From contig JAIUPN010000005.1 in the NCBI GenBank assembly GCA_020160755.1, positions 124,001 to 188,000 on the forward strand: 64,000 nt of DNA, read 5' to 3'. The notes beneath the pieces are model-generated. The model saw only the letters and a list, made by a program, of their open reading frames with translations. It was not told where the DNA came from and searched no databases. The translations under genes were made by a program, and so were the position numbers. Of this stretch, positions 22,529 to 30,235 are shown one piece after another. Source of the DNA: Pseudomonadota bacterium. GTDB taxonomy: Bacteria; Pseudomonadota; Alphaproteobacteria; Sphingomonadales; Sphingomonadaceae. The stretch's first letter is position 1; each line of letters begins with the position of its first letter.

Positions 22529-23299
22529 TTACCGCCGCGCGGCAAATATGGCTTCGATCAGTTCGATGTCGGAAGGCTTGTCGGCGTCGATGCATGCCTC
22601 GGCCTCCGACATCGGCACGACCTTTGCCTTGAGACCGAAACGCAGCCCGGCGCGCGCGACGCCCTGCTGGATCGTGAAGAGGCGAAGCAGCGCGCCGAGC
22701 AGCAACCAGGGCCCGAATGCGGCAACGATCTTCAGCCCCTTCTTCCGGTCGCGTTCGATCCGCCCCCAGAAGTCGAGCAGCGGCAGCACGCGGCGCCCAC
22801 GCAGCCGGAACATGTTCGCGCCCGACCACCAGCCGCCACGGAATTTGAGCCAGGTACGCTGCGACTGCGGATAACGCGCGAGCAGCACATCGCGCTCGAC
22901 CATCGCGACCGCGACGTCGCTGTCGGCGGCTCCGGTCAGGAACTCGGCGACCATCGCGGGGGTGAGCAACACATTGTCGGCGGTGGTGACGAGCAGCGGA
23001 TCGTCACCCGGCGGCAGCGCGGCGGCGAGCGAGCTGCTGATCCCCTGCCCCGAATCCGCGAAATGCAGGTCGGCGAACCCCTCCAACCCCGGTCCGGCCG
23101 CGAGCTCGGCGCTGTTCTGCGCAAGAATCGTGATCGCGCCGACTTCGGGCGATGCGCGCAGCGCCTTCACGACATGAACGAGCATCGCCTGCCCCGCGAT
23201 CGGTAGCAGCGCCTTGGTCGACACGCCGCTCCCGGTCAGCAGCGGGTCGGGGCCGGGCCGGCTGCCCGCGAGTATAATCGCCGGGATCGACGCGCTCAC
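22529..23299 (-). CDS. MobA-like NTP-transferase domain protein
   Basis: 256 residues. N-terminal ILAGSRPGPDPLL is a variant of the nucleotide-binding LAGGxGxR loop, followed by STKALLPIAGQAMLVHVV. LLVTTADNVLL holds the metal aspartates. The C-terminal third (RDRKKGLKIVAAFGPWLLLG and on) is hydrophobic and unlike MobA, suggesting membrane contact. A second nucleotidyltransferase next to the LicC-like gene suggests two activated precursors. Coupled by ATGA to the esterase gene. Substrate unknown. Confidence 0.75.
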   Translation of the reverse strand: MSASIPAIILAGSRPGPDPLLTGSGVSTKALLPIAGQAMLVHVVKALRASPEVGAITILAQNSAELAAGPGLEGFADLHFADSGQGISSSLAAALPPGDDPLLVTTADNVLLTPAMVAEFLTGAADSDVAVAMVERDVLLARYPQSQRTWLKFRGGWWSGANMFRLRGRRVLPLLDFWGRIERDRKKGLKIVAAFGPWLLLGALLRLFTIQQGVARAGLRFGLKAKVVPMSEAEACIDADKPSDIELIEAIFAARR

Positions 23300-24255
23300 C
23301 GTGCCGCGTCCGCAGCGGGCGCGATGCGGCGACCGGTCACGCCGCGCAGAAAGTCGGTCGCGTCTTCGAGCACCGGCCCCTTGTTCTGGAACGGTGCGGC
23401 GAGTGCCATCACGATGCCCGTATGCCCCATGCCGGGGTATATACGGAGCGTCACCGGGCCACCCGCCTTCTCGATCGCGGCGGCAAGGTTCTGACTGTTG
23501 CGCGGACGCACCGTGTCATCCTCGTCGCCCGTCGCGAGCCACAGGGGCGGCGCATCGCCGCGCGCAAAATGGATCGGCTGAGTCTTCTCGATCGGCTTGA
23601 CCTTGCCCATCGCCCTGTCTCCGCGGCCACCTTTCTCGAGCGGCAGAAAGTCATAGGGTCCGGCAAGGCCGGCAACACCGCGGATGACCGACGGATCGCT
23701 CTTCGCCGCGCGCAGCCATTGCGGATCGAGCGCGAGCATCGCGGCATTATAGGCGCCCGCCGAATGGCCCATCAGCGCGATCCGGTCAGGATCGCCGCCG
23801 AGCTTGGCGATATGTTCGTGCGTCCACGCGACCGCCGCCGCGCTGTCCTCGATAAAGTCGGGCCAATGCGCCTTGGGCACGAGGCGATAGTCGGGGATCA
23901 CCACGACAAAGCCCTGCCGCGCCAGCGCGCGTCCGGCAAAGCCGTAACTGCCCCGCTCGCCGCTGTCCCAGCCGCCGCCATAGAAAAAGACGATCACCGG
24001 CAGGCGGTCGTCCGCCTTCGCATCGTCGGGCACCCAGATGTCGAGCGACTGGCGCGGCCCGTTGCCATAGGGCTGGTCGCCGAGCAGCAGCCGCGCGCCG
24101 TCGCCCTGCCCGAGCAGCCGGTCGGCCATGTTGAGCGACTTCGCACCGCCCGCGACGATCATCTTCGCCCCGCCGCCGAACAGCAGCACGAGCAGCAGCA
24201 CCACGAAAAGGAATTTGATCAACCGTCGTCCTTTGGAAACCGGCCCCGTCATCAT
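23296..24255 (-). CDS. Membrane-anchored alpha/beta-hydrolase (esterase/lipase type)
   Basis: 319 residues from ATG 24255 (a second ATG follows directly). One N-terminal transmembrane helix LIKFLFVVLLLVLLFGGGAK anchors it. The hydrolase core shows FFYGGGWDSG (oxyanion-hole variant of HGGGW with Tyr for His), the nucleophile serine in MGHSAGAYNA, an acidic residue in GDEDDTV and the histidine in YPGMGHTG. This is the hormone-sensitive-lipase/carboxylesterase layout. It might deacylate a lipid intermediate in the cluster (inference). The open frame extends 42 codons upstream, but that part is rich in Arg and Ser and unlikely to be translated. Confidence 0.85.
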   Translation of the reverse strand: MMTGPVSKGRRLIKFLFVVLLLVLLFGGGAKMIVAGGAKSLNMADRLLGQGDGARLLLGDQPYGNGPRQSLDIWVPDDAKADDRLPVIVFFYGGGWDSGERGSYGFAGRALARQGFVVVIPDYRLVPKAHWPDFIEDSAAAVAWTHEHIAKLGGDPDRIALMGHSAGAYNAAMLALDPQWLRAAKSDPSVIRGVAGLAGPYDFLPLEKGGRGDRAMGKVKPIEKTQPIHFARGDAPPLWLATGDEDDTVRPRNSQNLAAAIEKAGGPVTLRIYPGMGHTGIVMALAAPFQNKGPVLEDATDFLRGVTGRRIAPAADAAR

Positions 24256-24343
24256 CCGCGCCCTACAGCGCGGCGGCGCGGTGAACAAGCGACTGCGCGA
24301 CAAGCTTCGCGACCTTTTCCGCGTTCGCGCGTAGGACAGGGCA

Positions 24344-25174
24344 ATGACCAATCCCTTCTCCCGCCCCGCCCTTGTCTGCAACAGCCAGAGCGGCAGTCAT
24401 GACGACGCCGTCCTCGCCCGGATCGCGGAAAGCTGCCGCGCGGCGGGAACGCCGCTCGTTGCCATATTCGCGCTGCCCGACGACGATATCCCCGACGCGA
24501 CCGAGCTGCACCGGCAGGGCATCGACCTGCTGCTCGTGTGGACGGGCGACGGGACGATCAATGCCGCGGCGCGCGGTGCGGCGGGCTGGGACGGCGCAAT
24601 CCTGCCGCTGCCCGGCGGTACGCTCAACCTGTTGTCGAAGGCGCTGCACGGCGACCGGGCCGTGGTCGAGATATTGACCGACGCACTGCAGGGCCTGGGC
24701 CGGCCCGGTCCGATCCCTACGATCCGGGCGGATGGCGGGGACGCGTTCATCACCGTCGTCGCGGGGCCGGCGACGCGCTGGGCCGAAGTGCGCGAAACGA
24801 TGCGGCAGGACGGGCTGATCGAGGCGAGCCGCGCGGCGCCCAACGCGCTCGACGCGATGACCAATGCTCCGGGGGTCAGGGTCGCGGGGCACGAAGCGGC
24901 CTATCCTGCGGTCATCCTCACCCCCACGCCCGACGGCATCCGCGCCGACGGGATCCTGACCGAGGGGGCAGGTGATGTGCTGCGCCACGGCCTAGCGTGG
25001 CTCGGCGGCGATTTCCGCGACGGGCCGAGCGAAGAGATTGCGTGTGGTGCGACGATCATCCTCGAAAGCGCGGAACCGATCAGCCTCGAATATGATGGCG
25101 AGCTGGACGAGACGGCGTCACCTGCCCGCTTCGAACTGGGGGCGAGCGCGGTGGATTTTCTGGCGACGGCATGA
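24344..25174 (+). CDS. Diacylglycerol/sphingoid-kinase-family lipid kinase
   Basis: 276 residues. DAGK catalytic-domain signature: WTGDGTINAAARG (GDGT at 68-71) and PLPGGTLNLL (90-95), which form the ATP site in YegS/DgkB-type kinases. The C-terminal beta-sandwich is shorter than in YegS and ends FELGASAVDFLATA. Bacterial members phosphorylate diacylglycerol, and a related group includes the ceramide kinase of Caulobacter; Sphingomonadales make sphingolipids, so a ceramide or long-chain-base substrate is worth considering (inference). Divergent from the esterase and coupled to the metallophosphoesterase by ATGA. Confidence 0.85.
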   Translation: MTNPFSRPALVCNSQSGSHDDAVLARIAESCRAAGTPLVAIFALPDDDIPDATELHRQGIDLLLVWTGDGTINAAARGAAGWDGAILPLPGGTLNLLSKALHGDRAVVEILTDALQGLGRPGPIPTIRADGGDAFITVVAGPATRWAEVRETMRQDGLIEASRAAPNALDAMTNAPGVRVAGHEAAYPAVILTPTPDGIRADGILTEGAGDVLRHGLAWLGGDFRDGPSEEIACGATIILESAEPISLEYDGELDETASPARFELGASAVDFLATA

Positions 25175-26019
25175 CGCGGCTCTTCCACATCAGCGACCTC
25201 CATTTCGGGCTCGAGGACCCTGCCGCGCTCGGCTGGTTCCGCGAATGCGTGCGCCGCGAACAGCCCGACGCGGTGCTGATTACCGGCGACCTGACGATGC
25301 GCGCGCGCACCCATGAATTCGCCGCGGCGTGCGACTGGATCGGCACGCTCGATGTGCCGGTGACGGTCGAGGTCGGCAACCACGACCTCCCCTATTTCAA
25401 CCCGATCGAGCGCTTCTTCTGGCCCTATCGCCGGATTCGCGGAATCGAGCGGCTTGTCGAACGCGAACTCGACCTGCCCGGCGTTGCGGTCGTGCCGCTG
25501 AAAACGACGGCGCGCGCGCAATGGCGGCTCGACTGGTCGAAAGGCTGGGTGACCCCCAAAGCGCTGGCGAGGACACTCGCCGCGATCGATGCGCTGCCGC
25601 GCGGCTCGACGCTGCTCGTCACCGCGCACCACCCGCTGGTCGAAGCGGGTACCCGCGGCCGCGCGCTGACCCGCGGCGGGGCCCTCGCTCTGCGCGAGCT
25701 CGCGTCGCGCGGCGTTGCGGCGGTGCTCACCGGGCACGTCCACGACGCCTTCGACCTCGTCGCGCAAACCGACGCCGGACCGATCCGCATGATCGGCGCG
25801 GGCACCTTGTCGCAGCGCATCCGGTCGACCCCGCCGAGCTTCAACGAACTGCGCATCGACGGCAGCGCCATCGCGGTGCGGGTACGCAACGTCGAAGCGG
25901 TTCCGACCCCCGATATGCAAATCCCCGATATCCCGCCCGACGCGTTGCCACCACGCGAACCGGGCGAACCGGTCGCGCCAATCCATGCGGTGCCGCCGGT
26001 CGATCCCCCCGTCCATTGA
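25171..26019 (+). CDS. Calcineurin-like metallophosphoesterase
   Basis: 282 residues with the complete dimetal motif series: HISDLHFG (Asp9, His11), LITGDLTM, EVGNHDLPYF, VTAHHPL and LTGHVHDAF. The last 35 residues are a Pro-rich tail. Small stand-alone members of this family hydrolyse phosphodiesters (CpdA-like, YfcE-like) or act on lipid-linked phosphates. Four-base overlap with the lipid kinase gene suggests the pair acts in opposition or in series on one lipid phosphate (inference). Confidence 0.88.
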   Translation: MTRLFHISDLHFGLEDPAALGWFRECVRREQPDAVLITGDLTMRARTHEFAAACDWIGTLDVPVTVEVGNHDLPYFNPIERFFWPYRRIRGIERLVERELDLPGVAVVPLKTTARAQWRLDWSKGWVTPKALARTLAAIDALPRGSTLLVTAHHPLVEAGTRGRALTRGGALALRELASRGVAAVLTGHVHDAFDLVAQTDAGPIRMIGAGTLSQRIRSTPPSFNELRIDGSAIAVRVRNVEAVPTPDMQIPDIPPDALPPREPGEPVAPIHAVPPVDPPVH

Positions 26020-26040
26020 GCTGCATTGACGCGGCGCCTT

Positions 26041-26077
26041 ATCCCGTTACGTTGCAAGAAAAAACGCAAAACGGGAT
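26041..26077 (+). promoter_or_regulatory. Leader inverted repeat just before 26086
   Basis: Outer arms ATCCCGTT (26041-26048) and AACGGGAT (26070-26077) are perfectly complementary; inner arms TTGC (26052-26055) and GCAA (26066-26069) extend the hairpin over an A-rich 10-base loop. It ends 8 bases before the ATG, next to the GAGAG ribosome site. It could be an operator or an mRNA structure controlling translation of the two-gene operon. A possible TTGACG -35 lies just upstream. Confidence 0.4.
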
Positions 26078-26085
26078 GAGAGACG

Positions 26086-27174
26086 ATGCTGACAAAGGGC
26101 GATGATTTCCCGCTGCACCAGAGCGCCGAGCCGATCGCGTTCGCGGGCACCGACCGTAATTTCTACGACCGCTATTTCTTCAACGGCACCTCGCCCGACG
26201 GGTCGGTCTTTTTCGCTGCGGCGATGGGCTTCTACCCGCAGCTCGGCATCGTCGACGCCGCCTTTTGCGTGCTGATCGATGGCGTGCAGCATAATCTGCG
26301 CGCGAGCCGTCGGTCGGGCGGAGAGCGGCTCGACCTGTCGGTCGGACCTGTCTCGATCGCCATCGACGCGCCGCTTGAAACGCTGACGCTCCGCATCGCG
26401 GCGAACGACGGCCCGCTCGCTGCCGAGCTGCGCTTCACAGCGCGCCATTTCCCGATCGAGGAACCGCGCTTCACGCGCCGCAACGGCACGCGCCTGTTCA
26501 TGGACTATACGCGCATGACGCAGAACGGCCATTGGTCGGGCTGGCTGTCGGTCGATGGCCGCCGCGTCGCGGTCGGCACCGGCTGGGCGGGAACGCGCGA
26601 CCGGAGCTGGGGCATCCGTCCGGTCGGCGCCGCCGAACCGCAGCCCCCGCCAGAGGGCAATTTCAGCCAGTTCTTCTGGCTATGGACGCCGTGCAATTTC
26701 GCGGGCCGCTCGCTGTTCTTCCACAGCAACGACGATGGCGAGGGCAGCGCGTGGAATCGCCGCGCAGTGCTGGTCGAAGACAATGGCAGCGAACGCCATT
26801 TCGCCGATCCGGCTTTTGCCACCACATGGCAGCCGCGAACGCGGCGCCTGTCGAAGCTGACCGCCGAGCTGGGCCGCAGCACGCACCTCACATTGACCCC
26901 GACCGGACCGGTGTTCGCGATGAGCGGGCTCGGTTATACGCATCCCGTCTGGGGGCATGGCTTCGATCACGGCGATCTCGAGGTTGCGCACGACAGCCTG
27001 TCCGAAGCCGAACGGACATGGGGAAATCCGCTCGCAATGCATGTGCAGGCGCTCGTCCACGCCGAGCTGGTCGACGGCGACCGCCGCGAAAGCGGCGTTG
27101 GCGTGCTCGAGCAATTGTTCGTCGGACCACACGCACCGACCGGCCTCACCGGCCTGCTGGACCCCGCCGCATGA
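26086..27174 (+). CDS. CrtC/AttH-like (DUF7064/7065-type) protein
   Basis: 362 residues, no signal peptide. Repeated beta-rich text such as GHWSGWLSVDGRRVAVGTGW, then GTRDRSWGIRPVG, resembles the double lipocalin-like fold of hydroxyneurosporene-dehydratase (CrtC) and AttH proteins, where DRSWG-type motifs are conserved. Such proteins are often next to APH-like kinases, as here: the stop overlaps the start of the phosphotransferase gene (ATGA). It may bind a hydrophobic ligand that the kinase modifies (inference). No reaction assigned. Confidence 0.65.
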   Translation: MLTKGDDFPLHQSAEPIAFAGTDRNFYDRYFFNGTSPDGSVFFAAAMGFYPQLGIVDAAFCVLIDGVQHNLRASRRSGGERLDLSVGPVSIAIDAPLETLTLRIAANDGPLAAELRFTARHFPIEEPRFTRRNGTRLFMDYTRMTQNGHWSGWLSVDGRRVAVGTGWAGTRDRSWGIRPVGAAEPQPPPEGNFSQFFWLWTPCNFAGRSLFFHSNDDGEGSAWNRRAVLVEDNGSERHFADPAFATTWQPRTRRLSKLTAELGRSTHLTLTPTGPVFAMSGLGYTHPVWGHGFDHGDLEVAHDSLSEAERTWGNPLAMHVQALVHAELVDGDRRESGVGVLEQLFVGPHAPTGLTGLLDPAA

Positions 27175-28211
27175 GCTTCCCGACCTCGCCCGAGGCGATC
27201 GAGCCGCAGTGGCTCGGCGCGGTGCTCGGACGGCCGGCGAAACTCAGGGGCTTCACCTCGGCGAAGGTCGGCACCGGACAGATGTGCGACAGCTATCGGT
27301 TGACCCTCGACTGGGCCGATGGCGTCGATGCCCCCGCAACCGTCATCGCCAAATGCCCGAGCCACGACGAGGCGAGCCGCAACATCGCCAAGCTTACGGG
27401 CACCTATGTCAAGGAAGTCAGCTGGTATCGCGAAATGGCGGCGGAAAGCGGGGTCGCCGCGCCGACCTGCCACTTCGCCGATATCGCGGCGGACGATGTC
27501 GATTTCATGCTGATCCTGTCGGATCTCGCGCCCGCACAGCAGGGCGACCAGCTCGCCGGGCTGGGCCTCGCCGCGCTCGTCCCGTGCATCGAGGCCGCGG
27601 CCCGGCTCCACGCGCATCTGTGGAACGACGCGCGGCTCGCCGATTTTGCATGGCTGTCGCGCGACAATGGCGATCTGATCCGCGCGCTCTTTCCGCAACT
27701 CTATCTCGGTTTTCGCGAACGCTATGCGACGCGGCTGGCGCCCGAAGTGCTCGATCTGGGCGCCGGGATCGTCGACAAGCTCGACGCCTATCTGGCGCGC
27801 GAGCCCTCCGCGCGGACGATCGTCCACGGCGACCTCAGGATCGACAACATCCTTTTCGCGCCCGGTGGCACGGCCTGCTGGCTCGTCGACTGGCAGACGC
27901 TGGGGCGCGGCAGCGGTGCCGCCGACCTCGCCTATCTGGTCGGCACCAGCATCGCCGACCCGTTCGAGCGCGCCGCCGCCGACCGGCCGGCGTTTGACCA
28001 CTGGATCGCGGCACTGGCGGCTGCGGGTGTTGCCCCCGATATCGACGCGCTGTGGACCGACTATCGCGTCGGCGCGCTCAGCGGCTATTTCATGGCGGTC
28101 TTTGCATCGATGAGCGTCGAACGCACGGCACGCGGCGACGAGATGTTCGCGGTGATGGCCGAACGGCCCGCTCGGCAGGCGCTGGCGCTGGGAAGCCTGG
28201 GCCTGCTTTAG
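27171..28211 (+). CDS. APH/EcKinase-like phosphotransferase
   Basis: 346 residues. Kinase-like fold: ATVIAKCPS gives the likely ATP lysine, VHGDLRIDNILF (about residue 220) is the catalytic loop of aminoglycoside phosphotransferase-type kinases, and CWLVDWQTLGRGSGAADLAY holds the metal aspartate. Family members phosphorylate small molecules (aminoglycosides, choline, steroids), so resistance should not be assumed. Translationally coupled to the CrtC/AttH-like gene. Followed at once by the bidirectional hairpin that ends the rplM-rpsI transcript. Confidence 0.85.
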   Translation: MSFPTSPEAIEPQWLGAVLGRPAKLRGFTSAKVGTGQMCDSYRLTLDWADGVDAPATVIAKCPSHDEASRNIAKLTGTYVKEVSWYREMAAESGVAAPTCHFADIAADDVDFMLILSDLAPAQQGDQLAGLGLAALVPCIEAAARLHAHLWNDARLADFAWLSRDNGDLIRALFPQLYLGFRERYATRLAPEVLDLGAGIVDKLDAYLAREPSARTIVHGDLRIDNILFAPGGTACWLVDWQTLGRGSGAADLAYLVGTSIADPFERAAADRPAFDHWIAALAAAGVAPDIDALWTDYRVGALSGYFMAVFASMSVERTARGDEMFAVMAERPARQALALGSLGLL

Positions 28212-28213
28212 CC

Positions 28214-28249
28214 CAAAGAAAAAGGGCGGCCCGTTGCCGAACCGCCCTT
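28214..28249 (-). terminator. Rho-independent terminator of rplM-rpsI
   Basis: Arms AAGGGCGG (28222-28229) and CCGCCCTT (28242-28249), followed on the minus strand by a T-rich run (complement of AAAGAAAAA at 28215-28223). It begins 29 bases after the rpsI stop and also lies directly after the plus-strand phosphotransferase stop. Confidence 0.85.
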
Positions 28250-28277
28250 CCCTCTCCACCCGTCGGTGGAAAAGCTG

Positions 28278-28775
28278 TTAGCGCTTCGAGAACTGGAAGC
28301 TGCGGCGGGCCTTGGCCTTGCCGTACTTCTTACGTTCGACCGCGCGGCTGTCGCGGGTCAGGAAGCCAGCCGCCTTGACCGGGCTGCGAAGCGCCGGTTC
28401 GAAGCGGGTCAGTGCCTGCGCGATGCCGTGCAGAACCGCACCGGCCTGGCCCGAGAGGCCGCCGCCCTTGACGGTCGCGATCACGTCATACTGGCCAACG
28501 CGTTCGGTCAGACCGAAGGGCTGGTTGATGACGAGACGCAGCGTCGGACGTGCGAAATAGACTTCCTGGTCGCGGCCGTTGACGGTGATCTTGCCCGTGC
28601 CGGGCTTGACCCACACGCGGGCGACGGCGTCCTTGCGGCGGCCGGTCGCATAGGCGCGGCCTTGCTTGTCGACGATCTTTTCGCGCAGCGGCGCGGTCGA
28701 GACCGGAGCGGCGACGGTGCCTTCGACGGCGCCGGCGAGATCCTTGAGATCGGTCATGGTCTGTTCGTCAGCCAT
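28278..28775 (-). CDS. rpsI: 30S ribosomal protein S9
   Basis: 165 residues: an alphaproteobacterial-style N-terminal extension of about 35 residues, then [18 protein letters not shown], the typical S9 opening, and the conserved basic tail [16 protein letters not shown] that reaches the ribosomal P site. The start at 28775 shares one base with the rplM stop (TAATG), the usual rplM-rpsI pairing. Followed by a strong terminator. Confidence 0.98.
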   Translation of the reverse strand: MADEQTMTDLKDLAGAVEGTVAAPVSTAPLREKIVDKQGRAYATGRRKDAVARVWVKPGTGKITVNGRDQEVYFARPTLRLVINQPFGLTERVGQYDVIATVKGGGLSGQAGAVLHGIAQALTRFEPALRSPVKAAGFLTRDSRAVERKKYGKAKARRSFQFSKR

Positions 28776-29254
28776 TATGCACCCACCTTGTTCTTGCGGT
28801 TCATCGACGCGACGTCGATCACTTCGGGGCTCTGCCCTTCATGCGGATGTTCGGTGCCGGCGAAGATGCGCAGGTTGCGCATCTGCTGACGGCCGAGCGG
28901 GCCGCGCGGGATCATGCGTTCGACAGCCTTTTCGAGCACGCGCTCGGGGAAACGGCCTTCGAGGATCTTCGCGGGGCTCGTTTCCTTGATGCCGCCGGCG
29001 TAGCCGGTGTGCTTGTAGTAACGCTTGTCCTGCAGCTTCTTGCCGGTGAACGCCACCTTCTCCGCGTTGATGACGATGACATTGTCACCGCAATCGACGT
29101 GGGGGGTGAACGACGGCTTGTGCTTGCCGCGCAGGATGTTGGCGATGATCGAAGCAACGCGGCCCACAACGAGACCCTCGGCGTCGATCAGCACCCATTT
29201 CTTTTCGACCGTCGCGGCATTGGCCGATGCAGTCGTCTTGGTCAGCGCCTTCAT
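28775..29254 (-). CDS. rplM: 50S ribosomal protein L13
   Basis: 159 residues. Conserved L13 elements: [38 protein letters not shown], and the C-terminal GMxP-like region [18 protein letters not shown]. First gene of the rplM-rpsI operon. The upstream 177 bases (29255-29431) have no gene; a TTGACT on the minus strand at 29384-29389 may be its -35, but no good -10 is seen. Confidence 0.98.
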   Translation of the reverse strand: MKALTKTTASANAATVEKKWVLIDAEGLVVGRVASIIANILRGKHKPSFTPHVDCGDNVIVINAEKVAFTGKKLQDKRYYKHTGYAGGIKETSPAKILEGRFPERVLEKAVERMIPRGPLGRQQMRNLRIFAGTEHPHEGQSPEVIDVASMNRKNKVGA

Positions 29255-29411
29255 GGCACGCTCCTTGACAGAGATGGACTAGGACGAACGGCGATGCCGC
29301 CGCCCGAAACAAACCGCGCCGCCCGAATCCCGAAGGAACGCAGCGGCGCTTCGGAGCGGGCCAATGGCGCCCAATGAGCGGAAAGTCAAGTATAGGGCGG
29401 CTTTGCTGACG

Positions 29412-29425
29412 GGTATTATGATACC
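29412..29425. promoter_or_regulatory. GGTAT-N4-ATACC palindrome
   Basis: Perfect 5-base arms (29412-29416 and 29421-29425) around TATG, in the gap between rplM and the exported-protein gene, 6 bases beyond that gene's stop. It is about 160 bases upstream of the rplM start. GGTAT/ATACC half-sites are typical of GntR-like operators, but no regulator is nearby. Tentative. Confidence 0.25.
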
Positions 29426-29431
29426 ACTGGC

Positions 29432-30235
29432 CTACCGGACGGGTTCGAGCGAGCGCACCCTTTCCTCGACAAGCGTCCGTTCACCGCCCGCTTCGACGGT
29501 CCAGCTCTGTCGCCGCTCGCGCATCACAAGTCCCGTGCCGGTGTCGACGGTCCACAGATTGTCGATCGCCAGCGTTTGCTGTGCGCCGCCAACCGGCGCC
29601 GCGACCTCCTCGACCCTCGCGATGGTCTGCAACGCGCCGTCGTGCGTGATCGACACACTCGCGCCATCGGCGGGTGCCCGGACGGGAATGGCGTGGTTCG
29701 CGGGCGCGATCAGTGCGCGGATGTCGGCGGTCGCAATCCGGTCGCGCTCGACCGCGGGGAGCGCGGCGATCAGTTCGGCCAGCCGCCGCGCCTCGGGCCG
29801 TCCGGCGTCGGCGCCCGTCGTCTCGATCCGCGCGGTCACCCGCGCCCATGTTTGCGCGGGGTCGACGAGGTCGATCCGGCTGCCGTCGGGCGCCACAAGA
29901 TACGCCATCGCTTCCCCGACGAGCGGCTGGAGCATCATGGTGAGCGCGCGGATGACGTCGGGCCGCGCATCCGAATCGATCCGCTGCAACACCGCTTCGA
30001 GCCGATAGCCGCGCCCGACTTGCTGCCATTCGAGCGCATAGACGAGCGCGAAATTGATCAACGCGCCGTCGCGGCCGATGCGGCGCGTCGTCACCCGATA
30101 GGTCATCGGCACGCCGACCGGCGGGGCGAAGCGGAACTGTGCCGGCGCAGCGGCCGCGACTTCGCCGGGCAAGGCAGCCGGCAGGGGCTGGGCCAGCAGC
30201 AGCAGCGCGCCGCCGAGGCTGCCCATCAGCGTCAT
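29432..30235 (-). CDS. Exported protein of unknown function downstream of ctaA
   Basis: 267 residues from ATG 30235, which overlaps the ctaA stop (ATGA). Signal peptide MTLMGSLGGALLLLAQPLPA. The mature protein opens FRFAPPVGVPMTYRVTTRR and continues as alternating strands, with LDNLWTVDTGTG-like text near the end (IDNLWTVDTGTGLVMRERR). No catalytic motif. The opening pattern resembles the exported protein at 2570-3565. A periplasmic role next to haem A synthase is possible but unsupported. Confidence 0.75.
   Translation of the reverse strand: MTLMGSLGGALLLLAQPLPAALPGEVAAAAPAQFRFAPPVGVPMTYRVTTRRIGRDGALINFALVYALEWQQVGRGYRLEAVLQRIDSDARPDVIRALTMMLQPLVGEAMAYLVAPDGSRIDLVDPAQTWARVTARIETTGADAGRPEARRLAELIAALPAVERDRIATADIRALIAPANHAIPVRAPADGASVSITHDGALQTIARVEEVAAPVGGAQQTLAIDNLWTVDTGTGLVMRERRQSWTVEAGGERTLVEERVRSLEPVR

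Noticed and set aside
27171..28211. Aminoglycoside-resistance gene
   Set aside because: It has the APH kinase fold, but the same fold serves choline and many other substrates; context gives no sign of resistance.
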